This document shows, one piece after another, positions 9,986 through 20,170 of a DNA stretch of 64,000 bases. The position numbers were made by a program, and so were the translations under genes. The notes beneath the pieces are model-generated. The model was not told the origin of the DNA. It was given only the letters and a program-made list of their open reading frames with translations, and ran no database searches. The stretch covers positions 58,660,444 to 58,724,443 of the forward strand of contig NW_026623067.1 of assembly GCF_023065955.2 (NCBI RefSeq). The letters are read 5' to 3'. Origin of the DNA: Ursus arctos (lineage: Eukaryota; Chordata; Mammalia; Carnivora; Ursidae). Position 1 is the first letter of the stretch, and every line of letters starts with the position of its first letter.

Positions 9986-12042
9986 AAAATGCAAACATCA
10001 TACACAACTTTGTAATCATCTCATGAAACTATGAGCCATACTTTTGATAAATACATGAGGAGCCTTAGAGCATTCATGTCTGCTCAGAATGTGGTTTGAC
10101 ACTGTACATATTTAGATCTTTGAGTCATTGTGAATGTCCTGATCAAAACCTTGAACTTCAATAGGAAATCCTAGGCTTTAATTGGTGAATAGCTTTGCAA
10201 TCCCAAGCTTACCACATCAGGCTCCATTAAGTCACTTGACAGCCTATTTATACTGTTTTCTACTTCCAAAGGCTTTTCATGCCCTTTTGCAGTCAATGAT
10301 GGAAACACACTTTGTGTAGGATGTGACCATTCCATCTTCACATTAGCTGGGTTGTACAAGTTCCTTGCTGATGGGGAGAAGGTTTAGAAGAGTTATTCAG
10401 TTCGTCCAGAGTTGTTCAGCAAATCAGCCATGCCACCAAATGTCAAATCATCCAGAGTGAAAGGCACCGTCCTGGCTCCTTCTCTGGATTCATCTAACAA
10501 CCGAATGGGCAGCTTAGGGCTCTGCCCTGAAGGGGCCCTCGGAGGCCTCAGACTGAAACGGTTTTCACCCTCAGCTCTTTGGGTTCAATTACTTGTTAGC
10601 ATCACCTATGGACATTTGGAAACTTTCTAAAGCTAGTAATAATGCACAGAAATGTAGACAGGTGAGAAAGGTGTTCAACCTTTTTGGACCTATGTGAGCT
10701 TCATTTCCATGCTGAGCCCTCATTCCAGTGAGTGGCAAAACCCAAATCTCAGTCAGTTCAGGTTTCCTGTCCCCCTGCCCAGGGTTGTGTCCTAGTCCCA
10801 GGTGTTACAGTTCTGAGGCACTGGGGGAGTGTCATCTTTTCAGGTTGACATTCTCTGCAACATACGCTGTCGCCTCCAAACCCCTGATACCCATCCAGAC
10901 AGTTTGCTTCTTAGCTCTTTCCTGCCCCTGGACATATTTGGCTGTTCTCCCACCGTATTTGGAGCCTGAAGAAGATGGTGGACTACTCAATGCTCTTCAT
11001 TATTTGCTTTGTGTTCCCTGGGCTTTACCATGTCCGTGTTCACTGAGATTCTCAAACTCAGTTAGGATTTGACCAGTGGTGGGGAAGGAACCCTTGCAGT
11101 GACCCGACTGGACTGGATCTTTCTTGCTTTAGTCTGGGTGACTTTCCCTAGCGTGGGGGTAAGGAGTGGTACTGGAAGGAATGGGAAATAGTTCAAATTC
11201 CATATTGATCCAAATCCTCTGTTGATGTCCTGGGCCTAGGCTTCTGAAATGGAGAAGCCAAGAGTTTGGCACCTTTGTTGTCCTTGCTTCAGCCACAGCA
11301 TCCCTTCGCAGAGGTGATAGACACAAAATGTGTGGGTGCTGTTTGGAGCCAGGCATAACAGCTGTTACCTTAAAATTATCCTGCCACGTGGGCGTGTACC
11401 CCTCACTCTCAAAATCATTTCTAGAGTGATTTCACCCTGAATAATGAAAAACCAGTGCAATGCCCTGTATGCTATGGTCCTTGCATTTGAGTAACTGCAG
11501 GTTGATGGTAAGGAGCCCAAATGTCCTGGAGGGCAGCAGGATGGTCTTGATGGCAAGAGACCCAAGCAAGGAGTGCAACATGTTCTTGTATGAGTCCTAG
11601 AATATTAGTCAAAGCACATTTTCTAGTCCTGGAGAAATTTGCTCATAAGATTCCACATGACGGAGTCTACCTGGGAGGCCCTATCTCACTTGGCACCATA
11701 CCACTCCAAAGAGGTCCTGCTTGAAAACCTCATTTTTCTTACAGCAGATGCTAGGTTTCAGACCAGATGCCTAAACATGTTTGTACTGTATGCATGGGGC
11801 TGTGCCTGGAATGGAAATAGAGCCAAAAAGTGCTGGGAGCGTGTGCAAAAACCCCCATTCCATGCCCAGCAATTTAAACATGTTTGCTTTCCTCTAGAAA
11901 CTTGGTTGGCATTGGCAAGGCTACCAAAGTGGAGCATGTAAGAGGCTAAAACCTGAGTCTAGATCCCTCCCTAGTTTTCCAGGGGAAAATACTCTTGAGT
12001 ATCTTGGTGGGACTCTTGCATCTCTAGGGTGGCTTTATTTAG
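9986..12042. other. unannotated DNA
   Basis: About 2 kb without a repeat I recognise. Plus-strand frames at 10728-11072 (114 codons) and 11639-11941 (100 codons) and minus-strand frames near 11129-11565 show no domain or signal peptide. They lack convincing splice sites. Confidence 0.4.
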
Positions 12043-12222
12043 AACAGTGCTTTCAAACTTGAATCAGCATAACCATCAGCTGGGGAGTTTATCCATAATG
12101 TAGCTTCCCAAGCCTCACTGTAAGATCTGGGTTGCGGCCAAAGAATCAGCATTTTTAGTAAGTGCCCCCACTACACAATTCCAATAAGGATGTTCCCAAG
12201 ACCACATGTTGAGAATCACAGT
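12043..12222. mobile_element. MER5-type nonautonomous hAT element
   Basis: Starts acagtgctttcaaacttgaatcagcat and ends ccacatgttgagaatcacagtg. The core aagaatcagcatttttag lies at 12140-12157. Both ends carry the caGTGnTTnTCAAnC-type inverted terminus, diverged. Confidence 0.75.
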
Positions 12223-13380
12223 GGTGGGGACTCTTAGGTGGCCCTTTATGAGGCCCTGGGTTTCTTCTGTCCCCCCACCAGGCTGTTGCCATCCTATAGT
12301 TAATTCCCAAGCTCCAGAATCCTCCTATTGTCATTACTAAATAGCGCTGAATACAGGGGCCTCCTATGCCCCTGAATACAGGTGCTGCCCACTCCTTTCC
12401 TGTTAACAGGAAACAGTTCATGGGCTGTTTTGAACAGCAGGTGTCCACAAGCCCTCGTGAAACAGGCGTCTGGAAGCTGGTGGAAATAAACAACAGGCAA
12501 GATAACTTCAGCAGCCTTGAGAGTCACTGACTGGTTAGTCTCACACAGGTTTGGAATTGCTTATAGGCCACTGTGCTTGATGTTGTTTCTCATTGTTAGG
12601 GCTCCCAAAGAAACTGCAACCTTTGGGGAAGAGGTCACAATGTTATTTTTTCCTCCTACTTCCCTCACAGCATCTACTATATAAAGGGTGCTCAATATAG
12701 AATGAGAGTTTCCAACTTACAGTCGGGTTGCTTCCAAAGGTTCATTCTTAAGGCAGTTATTTGGATCTTGTTTCTCATTAGGACAATGTTATAAAAGGTA
12801 ATTATGTTCCCAGAGCAGCTCCTAAATATCTATTTAACCTGCAATGTAGCTGAACTATAGTTCTAATAGTACCACAGAACCTAAAATCACCTATAATATT
12901 GCTTTTTATGGGGAAATCTGTTCCAGATTCCAATTGGAGATGCCAGGAACTCATTTTTCTGGCCACAGATCTAGAATAAGACTTGATCCATTTGCAGTTA
13001 AGAGTCCCCCGATACATGCACACACAACATACACTGGGCTAGCTTTTCTGATGGGGTTCCAAAGACGAGTGGCATGAATTCCTTTTGGGAGACTGGATGA
13101 GGAGGAAGGGCAGGGGTGCTCCTGTCAGAAATGCTTCAGTTGGCCTGACCGAGTCAGGAGGAGGGACCTGGAAGAAGGGGGGATTTCAGGGCTGTGGAGT
13201 TAGGGGGTCATCCCAGTGGGAGGTTGGAGGAGTCCAGGGGGCACTGACTCCCTTGGCTGTGGTAGCAGAGGCTATCGAGGGCTGTTTTGGCAGCCACAAC
13301 AGTTGGGCACGGGCTGTGGTAGCCATATTGGCCAGGGTGCCAGCTCAAGCCCGTAGATGTGTTTGGGGAGGTGATGGTAT
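12223..13380. other. unannotated DNA, with a GC-richer end
   Basis: Apart from a possible L2 end (listed separately), nothing is recognised. The part at 13090-13370 is G-rich with repeated ggagg motifs. Its 104-codon frame has no domain. Confidence 0.4.
12650..12712 (+). mobile_element. possible L2 3' end
   Basis: tcacagcatctactatataaagggtgctcaatatagaatgag resembles the common L2 terminus (cacatagtaggtgctcaataaat). It is short and diverged, so confidence is low. Confidence 0.35.
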
Positions 13381-13865
13381 TTTGGTCATTTATTGCTAGG
13401 TATAAACCACCCCAAAATGTAATGGCTTAAAACAACAACCATTTTATTCCTCATAAGGTGGTCATCGTGTGGCTGCATTCAGCTGGCAGAGAGGTGAGGT
13501 TCTGGACTTGGCTGGAGCCTAGGACTCCTAGACTCACTGTCTCTGTTAATGGAGTCCAGGTCTTTTCCTTCTCCATGTGGCCTCTACCCCAAATCTCCCC
13601 ACATGGCTTCTCTAGCAGTGTAGCCAGACTTCTTACATGGCAGTTGAAGATATACAAGAAGCAAAAATAGAAACTTCCAGGCCTTCTTAAAACTAGTCAG
13701 GCCACTGGCACAGTTTCACTTCTGGTTAGAGTGGTCACAGGGCAACCCAGCATCAAGGGAGGGGATGACCCAGAGGCATCAATTCCAGGAGGTATGGTCT
13801 GCTGTGGGTTACTAATGTAACTGATGACTGTGGCTGGTGCTATTCCATACCTGGGAGAGCCTCCA
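13381..13865 (-). mobile_element. MaLR (MLT1-type) solo LTR, antisense
   Basis: Begins with the reverse complement of a MaLR LTR 3' end (tttattgctaggtataaaccaccccaaaatg, then ggcttaaaacaacaaccatttta at 13424-13446). It continues with ctccatgtggcctct and ccaggccttcttaaaa and a final ggggatgaccc region. This is the layout of MLT1 LTRs of the ERVL-MaLR class. No internal MaLR sequence adjoins it. Open frames inside it on both strands are accidental. Confidence 0.75.
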
Positions 13866-14288
13866 AAACCAAGAGTATTTAGCTAGAGATTCTCCATTAC
13901 AACCACCACAACCAGATTGCTGACATTCCTAGAAGAAGCCTTTAAATTGTTTTTTTACTTATCATTTCTTTTTTTTGTATAAAAGATACATATCTGGCTG
14001 TAAATTCCATCATGTCAGTTTTTTCTCACATCCCAGTCTTTTCGTAGACACAGCTACCTACTTTATATAGGCAGTGTTCTCAGTTTTAACGTCACACTAA
14101 ATTTCAGTGAGTTTTGAGGTAAAGCCACAAAATAGTACAAAGCCCCCAAGTTTGCATTTATTTTTAAACTGCAGCTAAAGCAAATTCAAGTGTGGCCCTA
14201 TAGTAATGTTCCTCTCAGATTTGTCTACTTACCTGAGGGGAAGAGAAAAAGGTGGAGCTGGCATTGGTACTCTGGTATTATATATATA
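13866..14288. other. unannotated AT-rich DNA
   Basis: No repeat is recognised. It contains T runs at 13948-13977 and the splice-like motif listed at 14225-14252. Confidence 0.4.
14225..14252 (-). promoter_or_regulatory. recursive-splice-site-like motif (3' site fused to 5' site)
   Basis: On the minus strand a 16-base unbroken pyrimidine run (complement of 14237-14252) is followed by TCAG at 14236-14233 and directly by GTAAGT at 14232-14227. This fits the published recursive splice consensus (Yn)NCAG|GTRAGT, in which an acceptor abuts a donor with no exon between. It can only act inside a long minus-strand intron, and no host gene is visible here to confirm that. By hand estimate, CAGGTRAGT alone is expected about once in 64 kb on both strands, so the pyrimidine run is what makes it notable. 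Confidence 0.25.
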
Positions 14289-16675
14289 CAAGCATACCTT
14301 GGAGATACTGTGATTTGGTTCCAGACCACCGTAATAAAGCAAATTTCGCAATAAAGTGAGTCTAATGAATTTTTTGGTTTCTCAGTGCTTATGAAAGTTA
14401 TGTTTACACTTATTGTAGTCTGTTAAGTGTGCAATAGCATTATGGCTAAAAAAAAAACCAATGTCTATACTTAAAGAAATACTTTATTGCTAAAAAATGC
14501 TAACCATCATCTGAACTTTCAGCAACTTGTAATGTTTTTGCTGGTGGAGGGTCTGGCCTGCATGTTGATGGCTGCTGGCTAATTAAAGTGGTGGTTGCTG
14601 AAGGCTGGGGTGGCTGTGGCAATTTCTTAAATAAGACACAAAAGTTTGCTACATCAATGGACTCTTCCTTTCATGAATGGTTTCTCTGTAGTATGTGATG
14701 CTGTTTGATAGCATCTTACCCAAAGTAGAAATTCTTAAAAAATTGGAGTCGGTCCTCTCAAAGCCTGCCCTTGCTTTATCAACTAAGTTTATGTGATATT
14801 CTAAATCCTCTGCTGTTATTTCAACATCTTCACAGCATCATCAGCAAGAGTAGTTTCCATCTCAAGAAACCACTTTCTTCACTCATCCAAAAGAAGCAAC
14901 TCCTTATCCACTCAAATTTGACCATGAGATTGCAGCAATTCAGTCCCATCTTCAGGCTCCACCTCAAATTCTAGTTCTCTTGCCATTTCTGTCACATCTG
15001 CAGTTACTTCCTCCACTGAAGGCTTGAATCCCTACAAGTCCTCCGTGAGGGCTGGAATCAACTTCTTCCAAACTCTGGTGCATGATGCTATTTTGACCTC
15101 TTTCCATTAATCACAAATGTTCTGAATGGCATCTAGAATGGTGAATCCTTTCCAGAAGATGGTCAATTGACTTTGCCCAGATCCATCAGAGGAATCACTA
15201 TCTATGGCAGCTGTAGCCTTATGAAATGTACTTCTTAAAAAATGAGACTTAAAAGTTTAAATTACTCCTTGAACTATGGGCTATAGAATGGATATGGTGT
15301 TAGTAGTCATGAAAACAACATTCATTTCATTGTACATCTCCATGAAAACTCTTGGGTGACCAGGTGCATTGTGAACAAGCAGGAATATTTTGAAAGGAAT
15401 CTTTTTGTGTGAGTAGTAGGTCTCAAGAGTGGGCTTAAAATATTCAGTAAACCATGTTCTAAACAGATGTGCTGTCATCCAGGCTTTGTTGCTCCATTTG
15501 TAAAAGCACAGGCAGAGTAAATTTAGCATAATTCTTAAAGGCCCCAGGATTTTCAGAATGGTAAATGACATTGGCTTCAACTTAAAGTCATCAGCTGCAT
15601 TAGCCCCTAACAGGAGAGTCAGCCTGTCCTTTGAATCTTTGAAGCCAAGCATTGACTTCTTTCTAGCTATGAAAGTCCTAGATGACATCTTCCAATAGAA
15701 AACTGTTGGAAATTGAAAATCTGGAACTGTTGTCTGATGTAGCCTCCGGCATGAATTATCTGAGCTCGATCTTCTGGATAACTTGATGCAGCTTCTACAT
15801 CAGCACTTGCTGCTTCACCTGTACTCTTATGTGATGGAGATGGCGTCTTTCCTTAAACCTCGTGAACCAGCCTCTGCTAGCTTCAGACTTATCTTCTGTA
15901 GCTTCCTCACCTCTCCCAGCCTTCACAGAATTGAGGAGAGTGAGGGCATTGCTCTGGATTAGGCTTCAGATTAAGGGAACGTTGTGGCTGGCTTGATCTT
16001 CTATCCAAACCACTTTAACTTTCTACGTATTAGCAATAAGGCTGTTTTACTTTATTATTTCTGTGTTCACTGGAGAAGCACTTTTCATTTCCTTCAAGAG
16101 CTCTTCCTTCGCATTCACAGCTTGGCTGTTTGATGCCAGAGGCCTAGCTTTCAGCCTGTCTTGGCTTTTGACATGCCTTTCCCATTAAGACTAATCATTT
16201 CTAGCTTTTGATTTAATGTGAGAGACTGTGACTCTTCCTTTCACTTGAACTCTTAGAGGCCATTGTAGGGTTATCAACTGGCCTAATTTCAATATTGTTG
16301 TGTCTCAGGCAATAAGGAGGCCCAAGGAGAGGGAGAGAGATGGGGAAATGGCCAGTTGGTGGAGCACTCAGATCATACACAACATTTTCAAGATCACCAT
16401 CTTTTATCGATGTGACTCGTGTAACCTCAATACAATTATAGTAGTAACATTACAGATTACTGTAACAAGTATCATAGTAATAGTAACAAAAAAGTTTGAA
16501 ATATTGTGGGAATTACCAAAATGGGATACAGAGACATGAAGTGAGCAAATGCTATTGTAAAAATGGTACTGATAGACTTGCTCAAAGCAGGGTTGCCACA
16601 AAACCTTCAAGCTATAAAAAATACAATATTTACAAAGTACAGTAAAGCAAAGTGCATTAAAACCAGGTATGCCAA
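14289..16675 (-). mobile_element. Tigger1 (Tc1/mariner-pogo class) DNA transposon, nearly full length
   Basis: The left end caagcataccttggagatac (14289-14308) and the right end ggtatgccaa (16666-16675) are imperfect inverted repeats of the Tigger1 type. TA dinucleotides flank them at 14287-14288 and 16676-16677. The length, about 2.39 kb, is close to the family's usual 2.4 kb, so no large part is missing. The whole interior matches Tigger1 by eye in antisense order. Substitutions and indels are spread evenly, as expected for an old eutherian copy. Classic cut-and-paste elements leave such fossils once their transposase dies. Confidence 0.93.
14500..16263 (-). pseudogene. Tigger1 transposase, inactivated
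   Basis: The start codon is retained at 16263 (MASK...), but a frameshift creates a stop at codon 17. The original stop region is at 14502-14500. The longest surviving frame (15688-15281, 135 codons) is the central DDE domain. It includes the GANAADDFKLKP block and the KAWMTAHLF block, and the APGHP motif near residues 107-113. The family normally has DNAPGHP there. This copy has HNAPGHP, so the second catalytic Asp is His. Just after this frame, the Gln of the usual LQPMDQG block is a TAG stop, and the third catalytic Asp codon reads GTT (Val). It cannot have transposed anything in its present form. CENP-B-like DNA-binding parts upstream are also broken. Confidence 0.9.
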
Positions 16676-16739
16676 TATAACCCTGGCTGAAACAAACCTA
16701 GCTCCCTTCCTCCGATTTCCTCTCTCCTTCAGGCAAAAC

Positions 16740-17172
16740 TTCTGTTTTATTTGGGGTAGCAAGATGCCCAGCCTTTTTCCAGCTAAGTACGGCCTTATGA
16801 CTAACGTCTGGCTAATGAAATAGAAAGGCAATAGTGTCTGGAACTTCCAGAAAAGTTACTTAAAGGGAGCTGACTTAACTAGGAAGGAACCCTTGGGTCT
16901 TATTTTGGATTCCTTCTTCCTATTGTCTACACTGTGGATGCAGTGGTTGGATCTCCACCTTATCATGAGGTGACGTTAGAGTAGAAAACACACTCCAGAA
17001 TGGTAGAGTGTAAAGATAGATGGACTCTGGGTTAGTGATGGCCATGGCACTTTATTCTAGCCCTGAACTCTAGAACTAGACTTAGAGATCTAGATCATGA
17101 TGGAGAAATAGACATTCTGCCTGTGAAGCCGTTGTTACTTTGGGGATCCTCTTATAGTGGAACCTTATGCCC
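16740..17172 (+). mobile_element. MaLR-type LTR, sense
   Basis: Pieces typical of MLT1-class LTRs in order: cttatgactaacgtctggctaatgaaatag, then ttccttcttcctattg, then atgcagtggttggatctcc, then accttatcatgaggtgac, then atggccatggcac. The tail after 17080 is diverged (tttggggatcctcttat). The 3' end is approximate. It sits just beyond the Tigger1 element. Confidence 0.6.
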
Positions 17173-17257
17173 CCGCTCATAGCCCATTATGAATGCCATC
17201 TTTTATGTGTATTCTTTCAGAAAAAAATGGTTAAAAATCACTTGTGAAGGCCACAAA

Positions 17258-17532
17258 ACCTGCGCAGCATCATTCATAATTGCTAAAACTTAAAAGCAAC
17301 CAAGATGTCCTTTAGTAAGTAAATGGATAAATAAGCTGCTGTACGTACATCCAGACAATAGATTATTTAGTGCTAAAAGATGAATCTATAAAAAGAAATG
17401 CATATTAAATGCATATTACTAAGTGAGAGAAAGTATTCTGAAAAGGCTACATAGTGTATGATTCCAACATTATGCCATTGTGGAAAAGGCAAAACTATGG
17501 AGAGAGTAAAAAGATCAATAGTTGTCGGGGAT
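17258..17532 (+). mobile_element. old L1 (L1M) ORF2 end / 3' UTR fragment
   Basis: gcagcatcattcataattgc, caaccaagatgtcctttagtaag, aatggataaataagctg and gctacatagtgtatgattcca are the usual L1M text in sense order. It is truncated at both ends. Confidence 0.85.
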
Positions 17533-17614
17533 CATTATAGCCCAAACAGAGACAACACTTTCTCAACCCATTAACGATTGATTAGACAAGAGAACTGGTG
17601 AACACAGAGAGGTT

Positions 17615-17700
17615 GGGGCCTCAGAATTTGAATTTCTACTAAGCTGCAAGGTGATGCTGATGCTGTGGGTCCAGCAGCCACACTTTGAGAACCACTGACC
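17615..17700. mobile_element. MER5A fragment (one half)
   Basis: cagaatttgaatttctactaagctgcaaggtgatgctgatgctg followed by cacactttgagaaccactga gives the right half and inverted end of MER5A. The left half is absent or too diverged. Confidence 0.8.
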
Positions 17701-18114
17701 TAGAGCTTGGGTAGGGGGTATCTAGCAGTGGTCAAAGGAAGTAGACTGGGAGGAGTCAGAGCCAGGATTTAGATAGACCAAGGGAGTGAGGGGACACAAA
17801 TTGACAGGAGAGTTTGGTTTATAGGTAGTGAGGTGGGGCAGGAAATCTGCATAGAAGGCAGAGAACCACTGAGATATCTCATGTGCCAGGGCAGCCCAGT
17901 CCAGTGATGAGCAAATCCAAAGGCAAGAGGTCCTCCACAGGCCAGATGGGGGTTAGCATGGAGACAGGAGATGTCAGGGCCAGATCTCTCACATCAGGGA
18001 AGGGATACAGGTTGAGAACATAACTAGTAAGAGCAGTGCAGGGTGCTGGTCCTCAGGGACTTGGAGAAACCAAGCAGATCACCAGAGAAGAATTCTATGT
18101 AATAATAGGCTAAC
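17701..18114. other. unannotated DNA
   Basis: G-rich, unique-looking DNA. No feature supported. Confidence 0.45.
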
Positions 18115-18500
18115 CGTTGCTATAATAGATAAACCCCCAACTGACAGTGACTCTACTCAGGAGAATTTCTTTCTTGCTCAGATCAATTTTAAACCAAGTA
18201 TTCTTTATTGGTAGACAGCTCTCTTCCAAGTTGGGACTCAGTGATGCGAGCACCTTCATGTTTGTGTCTCTACATTCATCAAATGCAGCTTTTAAGGTTA
18301 CCAATGAGAGGGAAAAGCATCGAGAATCACACGTGGGAGGGTTATAATAAGCGAGGCCTAGAAGGGGCACTTACCACTTCTGCCTAAAATTCACTGGTCA
18401 AGAACAGATCCCACACACATTAACTCAGCATATCTATGTGTGTGCCCAGGAGGAAGGAGAAAGAGGTCTAATGGCCAGCTAGCCAGTCTCTGCCACACTC
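18115..18500 (-). mobile_element. probable old LTR-like repeat, antisense, family unresolved
   Basis: The order gttgctataatagataaaccccc, caggagaatttctttcttgctcag, cagctctcttccaagt, ggcacttaccacttctgcc and agccagtctctgcca recalls a common dispersed mammalian repeat with LTR-like ends. I cannot name it and divergence is high. Confidence 0.4.
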
Positions 18501-19258
18501 CTATAAAGGGAAGCAAAGAAGAATTACATTTACTATAATGTACTACAAGATAATGTTCTCCCACCAGCTGGTGTGATGCAACTGAATGTTCTGTCAGGGG
18601 GCATTAGCTTGTTCATTCTGTCTTGTCACCGTGCGGCTCCTGAGGGTGGGGAGCAGAGGAGGATGGCCTAGCCAGGCGGCGCCTAGAGACCAGCTGTGCG
18701 TTACCAGCTCTTACTGAGTATACTTCAGAAAGGTTGCATTCTCCGAGCTAAAACCTCTCGTATCTAAAAATATCACATCAAGGAATGCAGCTGTGTCCTT
18801 TAGCTACCAAAGGACATGGAGGTTTTCTCTATCTTGTATCTTTTGAATGAACCCATCTAGAATTTCCTGGATAGCTTGGTTCAAATTTTTAATGTGGGCA
18901 CGTGTTTTCTTGTTTTGGATGTATTTTTAGAATTTAATTATATTGTTTGGAAATGTTAACTGAGAAATCCTACCACTGACTTTCCTATTTAACACATTTA
19001 GGGGAGATCATCAAGGATGACATAATCACATGTGAGAGGTTTTTAATGGACTGGAAGATGGAGGACAGTTTCCTTTGGGAAATTAAAGGTAGAAGGAATA
19101 TAATCCCACAAAAATAATCTGGAAGTGTCTTGATCAGTGTCCTCTTCTCATCACAGCCCAGGAGAAACAGCCTTCTCCCTACTCCCTTAATTTGCCTTGA
19201 AAAACAAAGTCAGTTCTGAGAGTCAGAAACCCCCAAAGTCTTGCAGACCACAAAATTC
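18501..19258. other. unannotated DNA
   Basis: No repeat seen. A short GC-rich piece at 18629-18702 holds five CpGs in a CpG-poor neighbourhood (gtgcggctcc, aggcggcgcc, tgtgcgtt). Confidence 0.4.
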
Positions 19259-19500
19259 TAAAAGGTTTTTATTTTTTTTTATTTTTTTATTTTTTTTTAA
19301 AGATTTTATTTATTTATTCGACAGCGATAGAGACAGCCAGCGAGAGAGGGAACACAAGCAGGGGGAGTGGGAGAGGAAGAAGCAGGCTCATAGCGGAGGA
19401 GCCTGATGTGGGGCTCGATCCCATAACGCCAGGATCACGCCCTGAGCCGAAGGCAGACGCTTAACCATTGTGCCACCCAGGCGCCCCTAAAAGGTTTTTA
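19259..19500 (-). mobile_element. Can-SINE with 13-bp target duplication, antisense
   Basis: taaaaggttttta is exact at 19259-19271 and 19488-19500. The body between them has a T-rich tail (19272-19300), the gacagccagcgagagaggg block and the head reverse complement ccacccaggcgcccc. It is one of the least diverged copies here. Confidence 0.96.
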
Positions 19501-20044
19501 GAATGTTAAACCATTTTTGAAAATACTCATGCCTTTGAAATAATTGAGGGATGATGGATGCCAGACGTGGTGCACGATGAAGGTGTGATCCGTGTGCCAG
19601 CCCACTAGGGTCATGGCAAAATCTGTGGGGTGGCCAAGGCAGTCTCACTGATAACTTGGGGGTTTTCACATTTTGGCTTTTGGAAAGTTTATTTTTAGTT
19701 TTGGGCATTTATTATTTGCTGCAGTTTATGATAGCTAGTTTAAAGCATAATTTATAACTGTATAAAATATTACATGAAAACATCATTGTAAAATCATAGT
19801 GTTCTTTTGAAGCTATGCTGTGTAAGCCCCAGACAAATCCTTAGTGGCGACTAAGTCAGACCTCAGTCATTCCGGATAAGCAATCTTGTGTAATATTTGG
19901 AAGTGAATTGTGTAACAGAGAATGTAAGCCTTCAGATTTCTCAAAGGAGGGAAAGGAGATAGCTCGTGTGCACCCAAATTATTCACATGAAGGAGCATGT
20001 ACTTGCTCCAGGTGAGGGAGGGTTTAATGTTTGACCGAGATGTT
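19501..20044. other. unannotated DNA
   Basis: No repeat, RNA or exon recognised. Confidence 0.45.
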
Positions 20045-20170
20045 GGCTCTTAACCCCAGCTGCACTTGGAAATAACCTAGGGGGCTTTAAAAAACTGCCA
20101 ATGCCTGTGGCCTCCCTGAACCAATTAAATCTGAATCTCTGGGATGGTATTTTCTTAAAGCTCTGAGAGA
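20045..20170. mobile_element. MER5-type fragment
   Basis: ggctcttaaccccagctgcacttggaaataacc, then gggggctttaaaaaac, then ccaattaaatctgaatctctggga is MER5 text. The right end is lost. Confidence 0.75.

Noticed and set aside
9726..10019. Minus-strand frame of 97 codons with a membrane-like Phe/Leu/Ser-rich sequence
   Set aside because: Produced by the purine-rich tract; not a real membrane protein.
13085..13399. 104-codon Gly/Val-rich plus-strand frame
   Set aside because: G-rich composition explains it, and it runs into a MaLR LTR.
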